52,159 bases of DNA. Origin: Verrucomicrobiaceae bacterium. Lineage in GTDB: Bacteria > Verrucomicrobiota > Verrucomicrobiia > Verrucomicrobiales > Verrucomicrobiaceae. The notes below the pieces were generated by a model. It saw only the letters and a list, made by a program, of their open reading frames with translations, was not told where the DNA came from and did not search any database. Position numbers and translations under genes: made by a program. Positions 39,677-49,230 of the stretch are shown here, piece after piece (the first letter of the stretch is position 1; the number at the start of each line of letters is the position of its first letter). The stretch covers positions 1 to 52,159 of the forward strand of contig CANIZT010000001.1 in assembly GCA_947471905.1 (NCBI GenBank), written 5' to 3'.

Positions 39677-40209
39677 TACTTCTGCTTCAAGGCTTCAAGC
39701 TGGTGTGTCAGTTCGGTTCGACGTTGCTGATAGCGCGACTGCGCCTCCTCGCGAGCTTGTCCTTTGACCATGCCCATGACGCCAGCCACCAATGCAAACA
39801 CGCCCATGCCGATGGGAACCAATTGAAAAATTCCAGGCGCGCCAAAGGAGGCGGAGAATGAAGCCATGCCAAAGCAGCCCACGGCGAAGAAAATGGTGAA
39901 AGCGAGACCAAAAATCGGACTCCCTGGCGGTGTGGGGCCGTTGCTTCCCTGCACCATGTGGTTTGTCTGCTCAAAGCCCCATTCGCGATCCAGTTTCTCG
40001 ATCTCATTCTGCACCCTGATCACTTCCAAACTTTCCGCCATTCTGCCCGTGTTTTCGGCTATCTTCGCGACTTCCTCGGTGAAGACCGAAGAATCCGTGC
40101 GCTTCACCTCCAGACTGCTCTGACAGAACTGGCAAGTGACGAAGCGGGTGTTTTCGGCCACCTGAAGGGGGGCACCGCAGTGGTTGCAACGGACGGAGAG
40201 CGTTTCCAT
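39676..40209 (-). CDS. Zinc-ribbon membrane protein of unknown function
   Basis: The 177-residue protein begins with a four-cysteine zinc ribbon (Cys8 and Cys11 in RCNHCG, Cys26 and Cys29 in TCQFCQ). A helical, probably coiled-coil region (residues ~40-80) follows, then two membrane helices (FGLAFTIFFAVGCFGMASF and QLVPIGMGVFALVAGVMGM) and a charged helical tail (ARSRYQQ-type, HQLEALKQK). I do not recognise a named family. The layout suggests a membrane sensor or adaptor with a cytosolic zinc ribbon. It lies between the DUF374 gene (9-base gap) and the rluE-like gene. Confidence 0.78.
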   Translation of the reverse strand: METLSVRCNHCGAPLQVAENTRFVTCQFCQSSLEVKRTDSSVFTEEVAKIAENTGRMAESLEVIRVQNEIEKLDREWGFEQTNHMVQGSNGPTPPGSPIFGLAFTIFFAVGCFGMASFSASFGAPGIFQLVPIGMGVFALVAGVMGMVKGQAREEAQSRYQQRRTELTHQLEALKQK

Positions 40210-40218
40210 GCCGCGAGG

Positions 40219-40878
40219 CTAGCGGGAACGCTGGAGATTTTCAAGAGTGGTTCCAAACCGCATCACATCTTCTAATGCGAGTCGCTTCTGCTCAAATTCC
40301 TCCTCGGTCATGCGACGCGGGATGTGATGCGGTTTGTCGAAGACGATCGTGACCTTCGCAAAGGGCAGCGGCAGAAGGAACTCGTCCCAGGTTTTGAACT
40401 GGATGAAGTGACTGTAATGCATGTGCACAGGGATGATCGGTGTGCCGGTGAGCTGACCGAGTTTCACAATGCCGGGCTGCACGCGATGCAGCGGACCGCG
40501 TGGCCCATCGGGCGTGATGCCGATCTCGTAGCCCTCGTTGGATTTCTTGGCCAACGCGATGAGTGCGCTCATGCCTTTCTCGGGTTTGGAACTCGATCCA
40601 CGCTCCGCCTCGATGCCGAAGCTCTCGCACACATCGGCGATAATCTGCCCATCGCCGCTGGGGCTGGTCAGAATGGTGCCGGGAATGTTGGCGAACCACT
40701 CGTGATGCAGCCACGGGATGAGAAACATGCGGTTGTGCCAGAAGGACCAGATCCAGCCCTTACGTGAGGCATCGAATACGCCCGCGTCATCGCGGACTTC
40801 CCAGCGCAAAGTTGCGCCGATGCCGCGCATGAGCCATGCGATGATCTTGCCGACGTTCTTGATGCGGATTTTGGCCAT
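40219..40878 (-). CDS. DUF374 lysophospholipid/lipid A acyltransferase-like protein
   Basis: The 219-residue protein fits DUF374, related to lysophospholipid acyltransferases. The block FWHNRMFLIPWLHHEW precedes the catalytic-type block TSPSGDGQIIADVCESFGIEAERGSS, and ITPDGPRGPLHRVQPGIV and PVHMHYSHFIQFKTWD are also typical. Family proteins are thought to acylate membrane lipids or lipid A precursors. The HxxxxD motif of classic acyltransferases is present only as the family variant. The gene is 34 bases downstream of the Mla-type operon, and its predicted role in envelope lipid metabolism fits that neighbour. Confidence 0.88.
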   Translation of the reverse strand: MAKIRIKNVGKIIAWLMRGIGATLRWEVRDDAGVFDASRKGWIWSFWHNRMFLIPWLHHEWFANIPGTILTSPSGDGQIIADVCESFGIEAERGSSSKPEKGMSALIALAKKSNEGYEIGITPDGPRGPLHRVQPGIVKLGQLTGTPIIPVHMHYSHFIQFKTWDEFLLPLPFAKVTIVFDKPHHIPRRMTEEEFEQKRLALEDVMRFGTTLENLQRSR

Positions 40879-40912
40879 GTGGCGCGCATCCTTGGCGCAA
40901 TCCGCCCTTACA

Positions 40913-42598
40913 TCAACCCGGCGATGCAGTTGAGGTCGATTTCACGAGTTCGATCACCGATTTACCTTCTTCCCGGCGGAAATCGACGCGGTCAAAGATC
41001 TCGCTGATGACATGGAGGCCAAGACCGCCGATGCGCTGGCCGGTGGAGGGCGGGGCGACGAGTTTCTCAAAGTCTTCGTTCGTGATGCCTGCGCCATGGT
41101 GCTCGATGAGGATGCGGACCGAAGAGGCGTCGGCTTCGATGCGGCAGCAGGCGGGGCGCTCGGTGCTGGTGGAGCAGTAAGCGTATTTGCAGATGTTGCT
41201 CATCACCTCGTCGCAGCCGAGAACGAGGAGGCCTGTAGTGTCATCGAGCAGGCCGTGGTAGCGAGCCCAGGTCTCGATGAAATCACGCACGAGGCACAGT
41301 GTGTCGGGATGACAGGTGAGAGCGAGTTCGGATGGCGGCGGCGTGGAGTGATCCGTGATCGTCAGCACGGTGGCGTCGTCCTGGTAGCTCGCGCCGTGAG
41401 CAAAGGTGCGCCATTGCTCGACGAGATGGTTTAAGAAGCCGTCGCCGCCGTTGGTATGCTGCATGGCGGCGGCGAAGGCTTGGTCTTCGAAGTACTCGCC
41501 CGCGTTGTTTTGGACTTCGAGAATGCCATCCGTAAAGAGCATCCAGTGGCGACCGGTACTGAAGGGCAGCACGCATTCCTCGTAACGTGCGGAGCAGGCG
41601 ATGCCGAGCGGCGCATTGCCGGGGGCGGGTACTTCTTTCCATGCCTTGCCGTCAAAGACCTGCGCACCGGGCAATCCAGCACAGCACAGATGCACGCGGC
41701 GGGAATTCGGGCAGACGAGCATGGCGTTAATGGCAATGAAGCGGCCTGCCTTCATAACACCACAAAGCCGCTTGTTCAGCGTGGTCATCCATTCGGCGAG
41801 ATTCATAGAAACGCACAAGTGCGCAGTCGATGCGATCAAGGTGGTGCCGCGGGCCATGTCGAGCGCGGCGGGCAATCCTTTGCCGCAGACATCACCGACA
41901 CCGAGGAGAATCTTGCCATCGTCGATCTGGTGCCAGAAGTAGAAATCGCCGCCGACTTCGCTGGCGGGTTCGTAGAACGTTTCCACGGCGACATCGCCCA
42001 GGCGCACCTGTGGCGCAGGCAGGAAGGAGTTTTGAATTTCCGTCGCCAACGAAAGCTGCTGGCGGTTTTCGGCTTCGCGAATGGCTTTCTTCTGCGATTC
42101 TAACCGCATCAGCGTCACGGCGATGAGGCTGCCGAAGGTTTCAAACATTTCCACATCCTGTGGCGTGAAGGCGGCGCTGTGGTTCGGGTTGATCGCCTGC
42201 ATGACGCCGAGGCAGTGTTCGCCATCAAGCAGCGGGATCGTGAGCATCGCCCGCGTGACGAGTTCAGATTTGTCCGAGGCAGGTCGGAAATGCCGGGGAT
42301 CGTTGAGCGCGTCCTCGATGTTGACGACTTTTTTCGTCGCATAGACATCACCGGCGATGCCCTTGCCCTTCGGCACGCGGACTTCCATCGCATTGATGGG
42401 ATCGAGCGTGGAGCGGATCAGCAAATCCTCACTGGGGCCTTCAGGCAGCAAGATGGAGCAGACCTCGCAGTCCATCACCTCACGCGAGCGCTGGAGGATG
42501 TGATCGACGAGTTCAACGAGGTTGTGCGTGCTGCTCAAACGGCGTGCCACGTCGATCAGCACGGCCTGGCGTGATGCAATGGGCTGCGGATTACTCAC
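40913..42598 (-). CDS. GAF-PP2C (SpoIIE/RsbU type)-HATPase regulatory protein
   Basis: The 561-residue protein starts with GTG at 42598; this start overlaps the mlaD stop by 8 bases (GTGAGTAA) and avoids a 200-base overlap required by the longer frame to 42799. Domains: GAF (about 11-168), helical linker, PP2C/SpoIIE-type phosphatase (about 200-415) with metal aspartates Asp218, Asp236, Asp357 and Asp408, and an RsbW-like HATPase (about 425-555). In the HATPase the N-box (Asn468 in EVMSNICKYAY) and G2 motif GGLGLH (524-529) are present, but the usual G1 Asp is His (HHGAG, 500-504), so kinase activity is uncertain. It is coupled to mlaD/mlaF/mlaE and a STAS protein, which suggests phospho-control of the transporter. 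A phosphatase acting on an unlinked anti-anti-sigma factor is an alternative. Confidence 0.9.
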   Translation of the reverse strand: MSNPQPIASRQAVLIDVARRLSSTHNLVELVDHILQRSREVMDCEVCSILLPEGPSEDLLIRSTLDPINAMEVRVPKGKGIAGDVYATKKVVNIEDALNDPRHFRPASDKSELVTRAMLTIPLLDGEHCLGVMQAINPNHSAAFTPQDVEMFETFGSLIAVTLMRLESQKKAIREAENRQQLSLATEIQNSFLPAPQVRLGDVAVETFYEPASEVGGDFYFWHQIDDGKILLGVGDVCGKGLPAALDMARGTTLIASTAHLCVSMNLAEWMTTLNKRLCGVMKAGRFIAINAMLVCPNSRRVHLCCAGLPGAQVFDGKAWKEVPAPGNAPLGIACSARYEECVLPFSTGRHWMLFTDGILEVQNNAGEYFEDQAFAAAMQHTNGGDGFLNHLVEQWRTFAHGASYQDDATVLTITDHSTPPPSELALTCHPDTLCLVRDFIETWARYHGLLDDTTGLLVLGCDEVMSNICKYAYCSTSTERPACCRIEADASSVRILIEHHGAGITNEDFEKLVAPPSTGQRIGGLGLHVISEIFDRVDFRREEGKSVIELVKSTSTASPG

Positions 42599-43811
42599 GG
42601 CGTTTGAAGAGATTGAGAATGCCTTTCTTTTTTTCCTCGGGCGAAGCGGATTCGGGCGGCATGGAGTTGCTGCCAGACTTGGGAGCAGGCTTCGCGCCGG
42701 ATTCGAGTTCTTTGATACGCACGGGATAGGGCGTCTGGCTGCGGCGCATGTGCTCGATGATCTGCTCCTTGCTTGGCACTTCGTTTTCTTTGCTGCCAAA
42801 GATCAGGCGGCTGGGTTTTTCGGCGAGCGTGCCGGTGATGTATTCGCCCCAGACGACGAGGGCGTTCATCTCTTCGACCAGCGTGTGGACCTTGCGCATC
42901 GTGGCGTCGAGATTTTTCTCCAAACCCGGACCAGAGGCACCTTCGCCACCGGCCAGAAGCTTGTGCAGATCGGTGGTGATTTCTTCAATGCGCGCCCGCA
43001 GGCCGGGTTTGCCATCGGCAGTGCCGGTGATGGTTTGATTCAACTCCTTGGAGAAGGTTTCGAGGTTCGCGAGGATGGCATCCGCACGGTTCGCGAGGCC
43101 CTTGTCTGCCGCACCCTTCGGGCCTTTGACGAGTTCTTGGATGCCGGTGGCGGTTTCTTCGAGCTTGGTGGCAACATCCTTGAGCTTCTGACCGAAGCCG
43201 GGGGTTTTGCCATCGCCCGCGAACACGGTTTTCAGTTCCGCTGTGAACGATTCGATGTTGGTGAGTGAATCGGTGATCTTTTTCGCAGCGTCGCCTTTGC
43301 CGAGCGGGCTGGTGATTTTTTTGAGGTCGGCGGTGATGTCCCGGATGTTGGCGAAGATCGCATCGCCACCTGGCAGCATCACCTCCAGCAGGCTGCCGAG
43401 GCTGGAGGAGGTGAGCTTCGTGCCATCGGCCAGCAGGCCGCCTTGGTCGTCCATGCGCACGAGGGCGATGTGCTTCTCGCCGAGCATAGATTCGGCGCTG
43501 ATGAGTACATTCACGTTTGCCGGGATCGGCACCTGCTCCAACACCTCGATGTGAACGCGCACGGTGCGGCGGGCCACGAGGCGGTCGGCTGGAGCGAGAT
43601 GTTCGATGCGTTCGACGACACCGATGTTGTCACCGGCATAGAGCACGGTGGTGTTGCGGCGGATGCCGGTCACATCCTCAAAGTCCACGGAGAAGCGCAG
43701 GTGCGGCTGGCGCCAGGGATCGCCGGAGATCGCGAACAACAGCGCGCCGAGCAGCACCAGCGAGCAAAGGATGACCAGAGTGGCCACGATGGCATCATTC
43801 TTGTTTTTCAT
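42591..43811 (-). CDS. mlaD: MCE-domain substrate-binding protein of an Mla-type transporter
   Basis: The 406-residue protein has one N-terminal membrane anchor (residues ~8-30, ATLVILCSLVLLGALLFAI) and the MCE/MlaD domain at about 36-115 (LRFSVDFEDVTGIRRNTTVLY to NVLISAESMLGEKHIALV). A long helical periplasmic region to about residue 330 may form a tube or oligomerisation part, and a basic C-terminal tail follows. It would present lipid to the ABC permease; family members form hexameric rings. It is longer than E. coli MlaD (183 residues) and more like Mce/Ttg2C-type proteins. It overlaps mlaF by 4 bases upstream and the PP2C gene by 8 bases downstream. Confidence 0.9.
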   Translation of the reverse strand: MKNKNDAIVATLVILCSLVLLGALLFAISGDPWRQPHLRFSVDFEDVTGIRRNTTVLYAGDNIGVVERIEHLAPADRLVARRTVRVHIEVLEQVPIPANVNVLISAESMLGEKHIALVRMDDQGGLLADGTKLTSSSLGSLLEVMLPGGDAIFANIRDITADLKKITSPLGKGDAAKKITDSLTNIESFTAELKTVFAGDGKTPGFGQKLKDVATKLEETATGIQELVKGPKGAADKGLANRADAILANLETFSKELNQTITGTADGKPGLRARIEEITTDLHKLLAGGEGASGPGLEKNLDATMRKVHTLVEEMNALVVWGEYITGTLAEKPSRLIFGSKENEVPSKEQIIEHMRRSQTPYPVRIKELESGAKPAPKSGSNSMPPESASPEEKKKGILNLFKRRE

Positions 43812-44689
43812 GGCTTGGAGGGGTGGATGGCGGAGCGTGAATACTTGCCGGTGTCGTTGATGCCAAGCAGTGTTTCGCGATACAGCAGCTCGCCGGAGTC
43901 ATCGGTGCCGTCGCCTTCAGGATCACCGTTGATGAACTGTTGCACCGCAGGATTGGGATGCGCCTTGATTTCCTCCGGCGTGCCGGCGGCGATGACTTTG
44001 CCCTGATTCGGGCCGGTGCCGAGCATGATGATGCGCGTGCCGATGCGGAAGACGCTGTTCATGTCATGCGTGACGACGACAACCGTCGCACCGATTTTCT
44101 GCGTGAGGCGCTGCGTGAGTTCATCCACCACGGCGGTCATGATGGGGTCGAGTCCGGCCGTCGGTTCGTCGCTGAAGACGAGCGGCGGATCCAAGGCGAG
44201 CGCCCGGGCGAGTGCAGCACGCTTTTTCATGCCGCCGCTGATCTCAGAAGGCTTTTTGTGGCCGTGACCGGTCAGTCCGACCTGCTCCAGCTTCATTTTG
44301 ACCACGGTGTCGATCAATCCGGCATCAAGCTGCGTGTGTTCGACCAACGGGAGCGCCACGTTCTCGGCGACCGTGAGCGATTGCAGCAGCGCGCCGGATT
44401 GAAACAGCATGCCGTAGCGGCCGCGCAGCTTTTGCAGCGCTTCAGCGCGCATGGTGGTGATCTCCTGGCCGAAAACTTTGATGCTGCCGGAGGTGGGCTT
44501 CTCGGTGCCGATGAGATGACGCAACAGCGTGCTTTTGCCGCAGCCGCTGCCGCCCATGATGATGAAGGTGTCACCGGCATAAACTTTGAAGCTCACACCA
44601 TCGAGCACTTTCTGCGTTCCAAAATGCCGCACGAGCAAATCGACCTCGATGATCGGTTCGGCGGCTGAATCTGGTGCGTGAGGCTTCAT
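43808..44689 (-). CDS. mlaF: ABC transporter ATP-binding protein of an Mla-type lipid transporter
   Basis: The 293-residue ATPase has Walker A GGSGCGKST (46-54), a Q-loop near MLFQSGALLQSLTVAENV, the ABC signature ISGGMKKRAALARALALDP, Walker B LVFSDEPTAGLDP and the His switch in VVVVTHDMNSVF. The sequence of the signature and the MLFQSGAL block is characteristic of MlaF/Ttg2A rather than other ABC families. It powers transfer of phospholipid between membranes together with MlaE and MlaD. It shares its first base with the last base of mlaE (44689) and overlaps mlaD by 4 bases, so the three are translated together. Confidence 0.96.
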   Translation of the reverse strand: MKPHAPDSAAEPIIEVDLLVRHFGTQKVLDGVSFKVYAGDTFIIMGGSGCGKSTLLRHLIGTEKPTSGSIKVFGQEITTMRAEALQKLRGRYGMLFQSGALLQSLTVAENVALPLVEHTQLDAGLIDTVVKMKLEQVGLTGHGHKKPSEISGGMKKRAALARALALDPPLVFSDEPTAGLDPIMTAVVDELTQRLTQKIGATVVVVTHDMNSVFRIGTRIIMLGTGPNQGKVIAAGTPEEIKAHPNPAVQQFINGDPEGDGTDDSGELLYRETLLGINDTGKYSRSAIHPSKP

Positions 44690-45435
44690 TAGAAGAAGAA
44701 CAAGGCGGTGAGCACGGCGTTGGCAATGAAGACGCTTAGCAGCGAGACGACGACCGAACGCGTGGTTGCTAGACCCACGCCCTCAGCGCCGCCGGAGACG
44801 TTCAAACCGATGCTGCAGGCGATGGTGACGATCAGCACGCCGAAGACGCCGCTTTTGAGCAGACCGATGCCGACATCGCTCAGCTCGACGTATTGCAGTG
44901 CATGGCTCACAAAGTAGGCGGTGGACATGTTCAACGAGTAATGGCCGATCAACCAGCCACCAGTGAGGCCGACGTAGATGCTGAACACGGTGAGCAGCGG
45001 CATCATGATGACCATGGCGAGGAAACGCGGCACGATGAGGTAGGACATCGGCGGGATGGCCATGACTTCGAGCGCTTCGATTTCCTCCGACACTTTCATC
45101 GTGCCGAGTTCCGCCGTGACCGATGAGCCGCTGCGGCCAATGACGATCACCGCCGTCACCAGCGGTGCCAGTTCACGAATCAGGCTGGAGGATACGAGTC
45201 CTGGCACATAAACCGTGGCACCGAGCTTCGCGAGCTGAGCGGCGGACTGCATTGCCAGTACGACGCCGATGGTCAGGGCCGTGAGTGCCGCCATCGGCAC
45301 CGCATGCACGCCGATGCGGACGATTTGCGCGAAGGTGTGGCCGATGCGCCACGGTTTGCCACGAAACGGAGCCGCAAAGAGCCAGTAGAGAAGACTGCCA
45401 CACAATGCGAAGTATTGGCGGAAGGCTTCGATCAT
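44689..45435 (-). CDS. mlaE: ABC transporter permease of an Mla-type lipid transporter
   Basis: The 248-residue protein is an MlaE/DUF140 permease with about five membrane helices. Characteristic parts are TIGVVLAMQSAAQLAKLGATVYV, LVSSSLIRELAPLVTAVIVIGRSGSSVTAELGTMKVSEEIEALEVM and VPRFLAMVIMMPLLTVFSIYVGL. It is the membrane core on which MlaF and MlaD assemble. The STAS gene lies 18 bases upstream and mlaF immediately downstream. Length is close to the E. coli protein (260). Confidence 0.96.
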   Translation of the reverse strand: MIEAFRQYFALCGSLLYWLFAAPFRGKPWRIGHTFAQIVRIGVHAVPMAALTALTIGVVLAMQSAAQLAKLGATVYVPGLVSSSLIRELAPLVTAVIVIGRSGSSVTAELGTMKVSEEIEALEVMAIPPMSYLIVPRFLAMVIMMPLLTVFSIYVGLTGGWLIGHYSLNMSTAYFVSHALQYVELSDVGIGLLKSGVFGVLIVTIACSIGLNVSGGAEGVGLATTRSVVVSLLSVFIANAVLTALFFF

Positions 45436-45453
45436 GCGGGCTGGGGCGAGGGC

Positions 45454-45804
45454 TTAACGCTTGCTCTGCAAGTCGGCGGCATTCAGCGCCTCCTCGACCG
45501 TCGGCAGATGCAGGATGAAATCACCGAGGCGGACGATCTTGAACGAGGCTTCCACGCGTCCCTGGATGCCGGTGAGTGCGAACTCGCTGCCGGCACCGCT
45601 TGCATGCTGATAATACTCGACCACCACGGCCCAGACCGGCGTGTTGACGAAGGTGACCTTGGCGAAGTCGATGATGAGGCGCTTCACCTTGGCCTTCATT
45701 TGCTCGCGGACGAGTTTTTGGAACTCAGGCACTGTCGCGAGGTCGGCATCGCCCTCCAGTTCGATGACGGCGGCGTTCGGGTGGGTGCGAAGGGTTGGTT
45801 TCAT
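45454..45804 (-). CDS. STAS-domain protein, MlaB-like or RsbV-like
   Basis: The 116-residue STAS protein starts at ATG 45804; the in-frame upstream ATG at 45843 adds an unrelated leader. The central beta-strand and helix motif is RLIIDFAKVTFVNTPVWAVVVEY. At the position of the phosphorylated serine of anti-anti-sigma factors and of the critical threonine of MlaB there is a threonine (Thr55), while the usual Asp before it is Asn54. In the Mla system MlaB binds the ATPase MlaF and is needed for activity. Its place as the first gene before mlaE supports an MlaB role; the downstream PP2C-HATPase protein suggests Thr55 could be a phosphorylation site. RsbV-type general stress function remains possible. 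Confidence 0.88.
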   Translation of the reverse strand: MKPTLRTHPNAAVIELEGDADLATVPEFQKLVREQMKAKVKRLIIDFAKVTFVNTPVWAVVVEYYQHASGAGSEFALTGIQGRVEASFKIVRLGDFILHLPTVEEALNAADLQSKR

Positions 45805-45833
45805 GAGGTGCGCAAAGCTCAACCGTGAAAAGA

Positions 45834-47336
<1,503 letters not shown>

Positions 47337-47379
47337 GTTTGGGAAAGAATATGGGTGGTTGGGAGGTTTTCGGCCAGTT

Positions 47380-47405
47380 GGTTCAAAGTTCAAGGTTCAA
47401 AGTTC
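47380..47405. repeat. Heptanucleotide direct repeat upstream of xylB
   Basis: The 12-mer GGTTCAAAGTTC occurs at 47380-47391 and again at 47394-47405, separated by AA. Seen another way, TTCAAAG / TTCAAGG / TTCAAAG / TTC (47382-47405) is a 7-bp period repeat of 3.4 units. It lies in the 93-base gap between the UbiB-like gene and xylB, 44 to 69 bases upstream of the xylB start. It may be a slippage-prone repeat or tandem protein-binding sites. Confidence 0.75.
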
Positions 47406-47429
47406 GCGCCCTGAGTCTGAACCCCTGCC

Positions 47430-49097
47430 TTAATCCTTCGACTGGATGTTCCCGGACTTGCGGATGGCGCGCATGAGACGCCAGCCGAGGTAGAGCGAGA
47501 TCGTGTAGCCCACTGCGCCGAAGATGGACACGCCGTAGAAAAGCGGCTTCGCCTCGCGGCTCCACAGCTCGCTGGAGCCGAGGAAGACGGCGGCGGTGAG
47601 GATACCGAGGACCAAACGGTTCACGATGGGATCGAGATGGCGGTGATCGAGATGCACCGTGAGTGAGCCATCACGAAAACGGGCGAGCAGGTCGGTCAGA
47701 TCACGCGGCAGTGCGGTGAGCAGGCGGTCCCACACGCGGAAGGTGCGTCGTGCCCGTTTGGCGAGACGGCTGGGTGACAAACGCCGTAGCATTAGGCGCG
47801 AGCAGTAGGGCTGCATCAACTCAGCAAGGCTCACGTCCGGGCTGAAGCGGCGTGAGGTGCCCTTCAGTACGATGATGGTTTTCAACAGCAACGCCAAAGC
47901 CGGTGGTAGGACGATGTGATGATTACGGATGATCTCAACGAGGTTGCTCAAAGCAGCACCGACGTGGATTTCGTTCAGCGGATGGCCGGTGTAGTCGGCC
48001 ATGAAGTCCTGCAAGTCGGCGCGGAGTTTTTCACGCAAACAATCAGAAGGCACGGCGCCGAGACGCAGCACCTGCTCGGCCACGAGTTCGGAATCGTTTT
48101 CCACGATGCCGAGCAGCAGCGCTTCGACTTCATCGCGCAGGTCTTCATCAATGCGGCCGACCATGCCGCAGTCGATGACGCCGACGATGTTGCCTGGAAG
48201 CAGGATGAGATTTCCGGGATGCGGATCGGCATGGTAGAAGCCGTCGCGGAAGACCATTTCGAGGTACATGTTGGCTCCGCGCTTGGCGAACTCGCCGAGA
48301 TCTTCGCCGGACTGCTTCAGCGTTTCAATATCCACGCCAATGATGCCTTCGAGGTGCTCCATGGTCACGACTTGATGGGAGCAGAGATCACTGAAGACGT
48401 CGGGAATGCGCACAGTCGGATCGTCGGCGAAGTTGCGGCCAAACTCTTCCTGATTTTGCCGCTCGTAGGTGAAATCGAGCTCGCGCAGCAGCGTGCGGCG
48501 GAACTGACGCACCACCGCCAGCGGCTGATAGGCTCGCAAAGCCGGAGAATGCGTCTCCAGCAACTCCGCGAGTGCTTGGACGATCTCCACATCCGTGGCG
48601 GCCTGTTCGGCCACGCCAGCACGACGCACCTTGACCACGACGCTTTGGCCAGTGTGCAGCCATGCGGCATGAACCTGCGCCACAGAGGCGGCGGCGAGCG
48701 GCTCATCGTCAAAGCTGGCAAAAAGCTGCTCAATCGGCTGGCCGAGTTCCTTCTCAATCGTCGCGCGTGCGACGCTGGCGGCATCAGGCGGCACGTTGGC
48801 TTGCAGTTGGGAGAGTTCCTCGGTGAGTTCAGGGCCAAGCAGGTCGGCACGCGTGCTAAGCATCTGGCCCAGCTTGATAAAGGTGGTGCCCAGTTCTGTG
48901 AGTGCCATGCGCACACGGGCCGCCTGTGTCACGCCCGCAGTGAGAGATTGCCCGTCAGCGCTGATGAGTCGGTCTTGAAACCAAGCGTATTTGAATCCGC
49001 CGAACAAGTCCGCGAGGCCATATTTTCCGAGCACCGCAGCGATCTCTGCGAGGCGCTTCGCGTATCGTTCGAGTCTGGCTAGAGCGTCGATCTTCAT
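47430..49097 (-). CDS. UbiB/ABC1/AarF family atypical kinase-like protein
   Basis: The 555-residue protein is an ABC1/UbiB protein kinase-like family member. The KxGQ signature is TTFIKLGQMLSTRADLLGP (Lys75-Gln78). Other features are AAASVAQVHAAW, VVVKVRRAGV with the ATP-binding lysine, GFYHADPHPGNLIL, and IDCGMVGRID, where the family DFG is DCG. Two C-terminal membrane helices (LVLGILTAAVFLGSSELW and SIFGAVGYTISLYLGW) anchor it. Homologues support ubiquinone or other isoprenoid lipid metabolism, probably as ATPases rather than protein kinases. It is divergent from the FMN reductase gene across 133 bases and precedes xylB on the same strand, 93 bases away. Confidence 0.94.
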   Translation of the reverse strand: MKIDALARLERYAKRLAEIAAVLGKYGLADLFGGFKYAWFQDRLISADGQSLTAGVTQAARVRMALTELGTTFIKLGQMLSTRADLLGPELTEELSQLQANVPPDAASVARATIEKELGQPIEQLFASFDDEPLAAASVAQVHAAWLHTGQSVVVKVRRAGVAEQAATDVEIVQALAELLETHSPALRAYQPLAVVRQFRRTLLRELDFTYERQNQEEFGRNFADDPTVRIPDVFSDLCSHQVVTMEHLEGIIGVDIETLKQSGEDLGEFAKRGANMYLEMVFRDGFYHADPHPGNLILLPGNIVGVIDCGMVGRIDEDLRDEVEALLLGIVENDSELVAEQVLRLGAVPSDCLREKLRADLQDFMADYTGHPLNEIHVGAALSNLVEIIRNHHIVLPPALALLLKTIIVLKGTSRRFSPDVSLAELMQPYCSRLMLRRLSPSRLAKRARRTFRVWDRLLTALPRDLTDLLARFRDGSLTVHLDHRHLDPIVNRLVLGILTAAVFLGSSELWSREAKPLFYGVSIFGAVGYTISLYLGWRLMRAIRKSGNIQSKD

Positions 49098-49186
49098 GGT
49101 GAAGCGAGTGAAGGCTTAAACGACCCAATTTACAATGGGGAAAGCTGCTCATGCGTTGCGACTGATCGATTCATGAAATTTGTGAA

Positions 49187-49199
49187 ATCATTCAATGAT
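49187..49199. promoter_or_regulatory. Small palindrome in the UbiB/FMN reductase divergent region
   Basis: ATCATT-C-AATGAT is a perfect 6-1-6 inverted repeat 31 bases before the likely start of the FMN reductase gene. A second perfect palindrome, TTCATGAA, lies at 49170-49177. In an AT-richer divergent region such sites are candidate operators, but short palindromes are also frequent by chance. Confidence 0.3.
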
Positions 49200-49230
49200 A
49201 TCAGCTCATGACTTCCTGAAAGGTGTATGC

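Noticed and set aside
42599..42799. N-terminal extension of the GAF-PP2C-HATPase protein by 67 residues
   Set aside because: It would overlap mlaD by about 200 bases and is a basic low-complexity sequence; the GTG at 42598 has the usual short coupling overlap.
47916..49082. 388-residue antisense frame in the UbiB-like gene
   Set aside because: Opposite to conserved kinase-like motifs; product is composition-biased.
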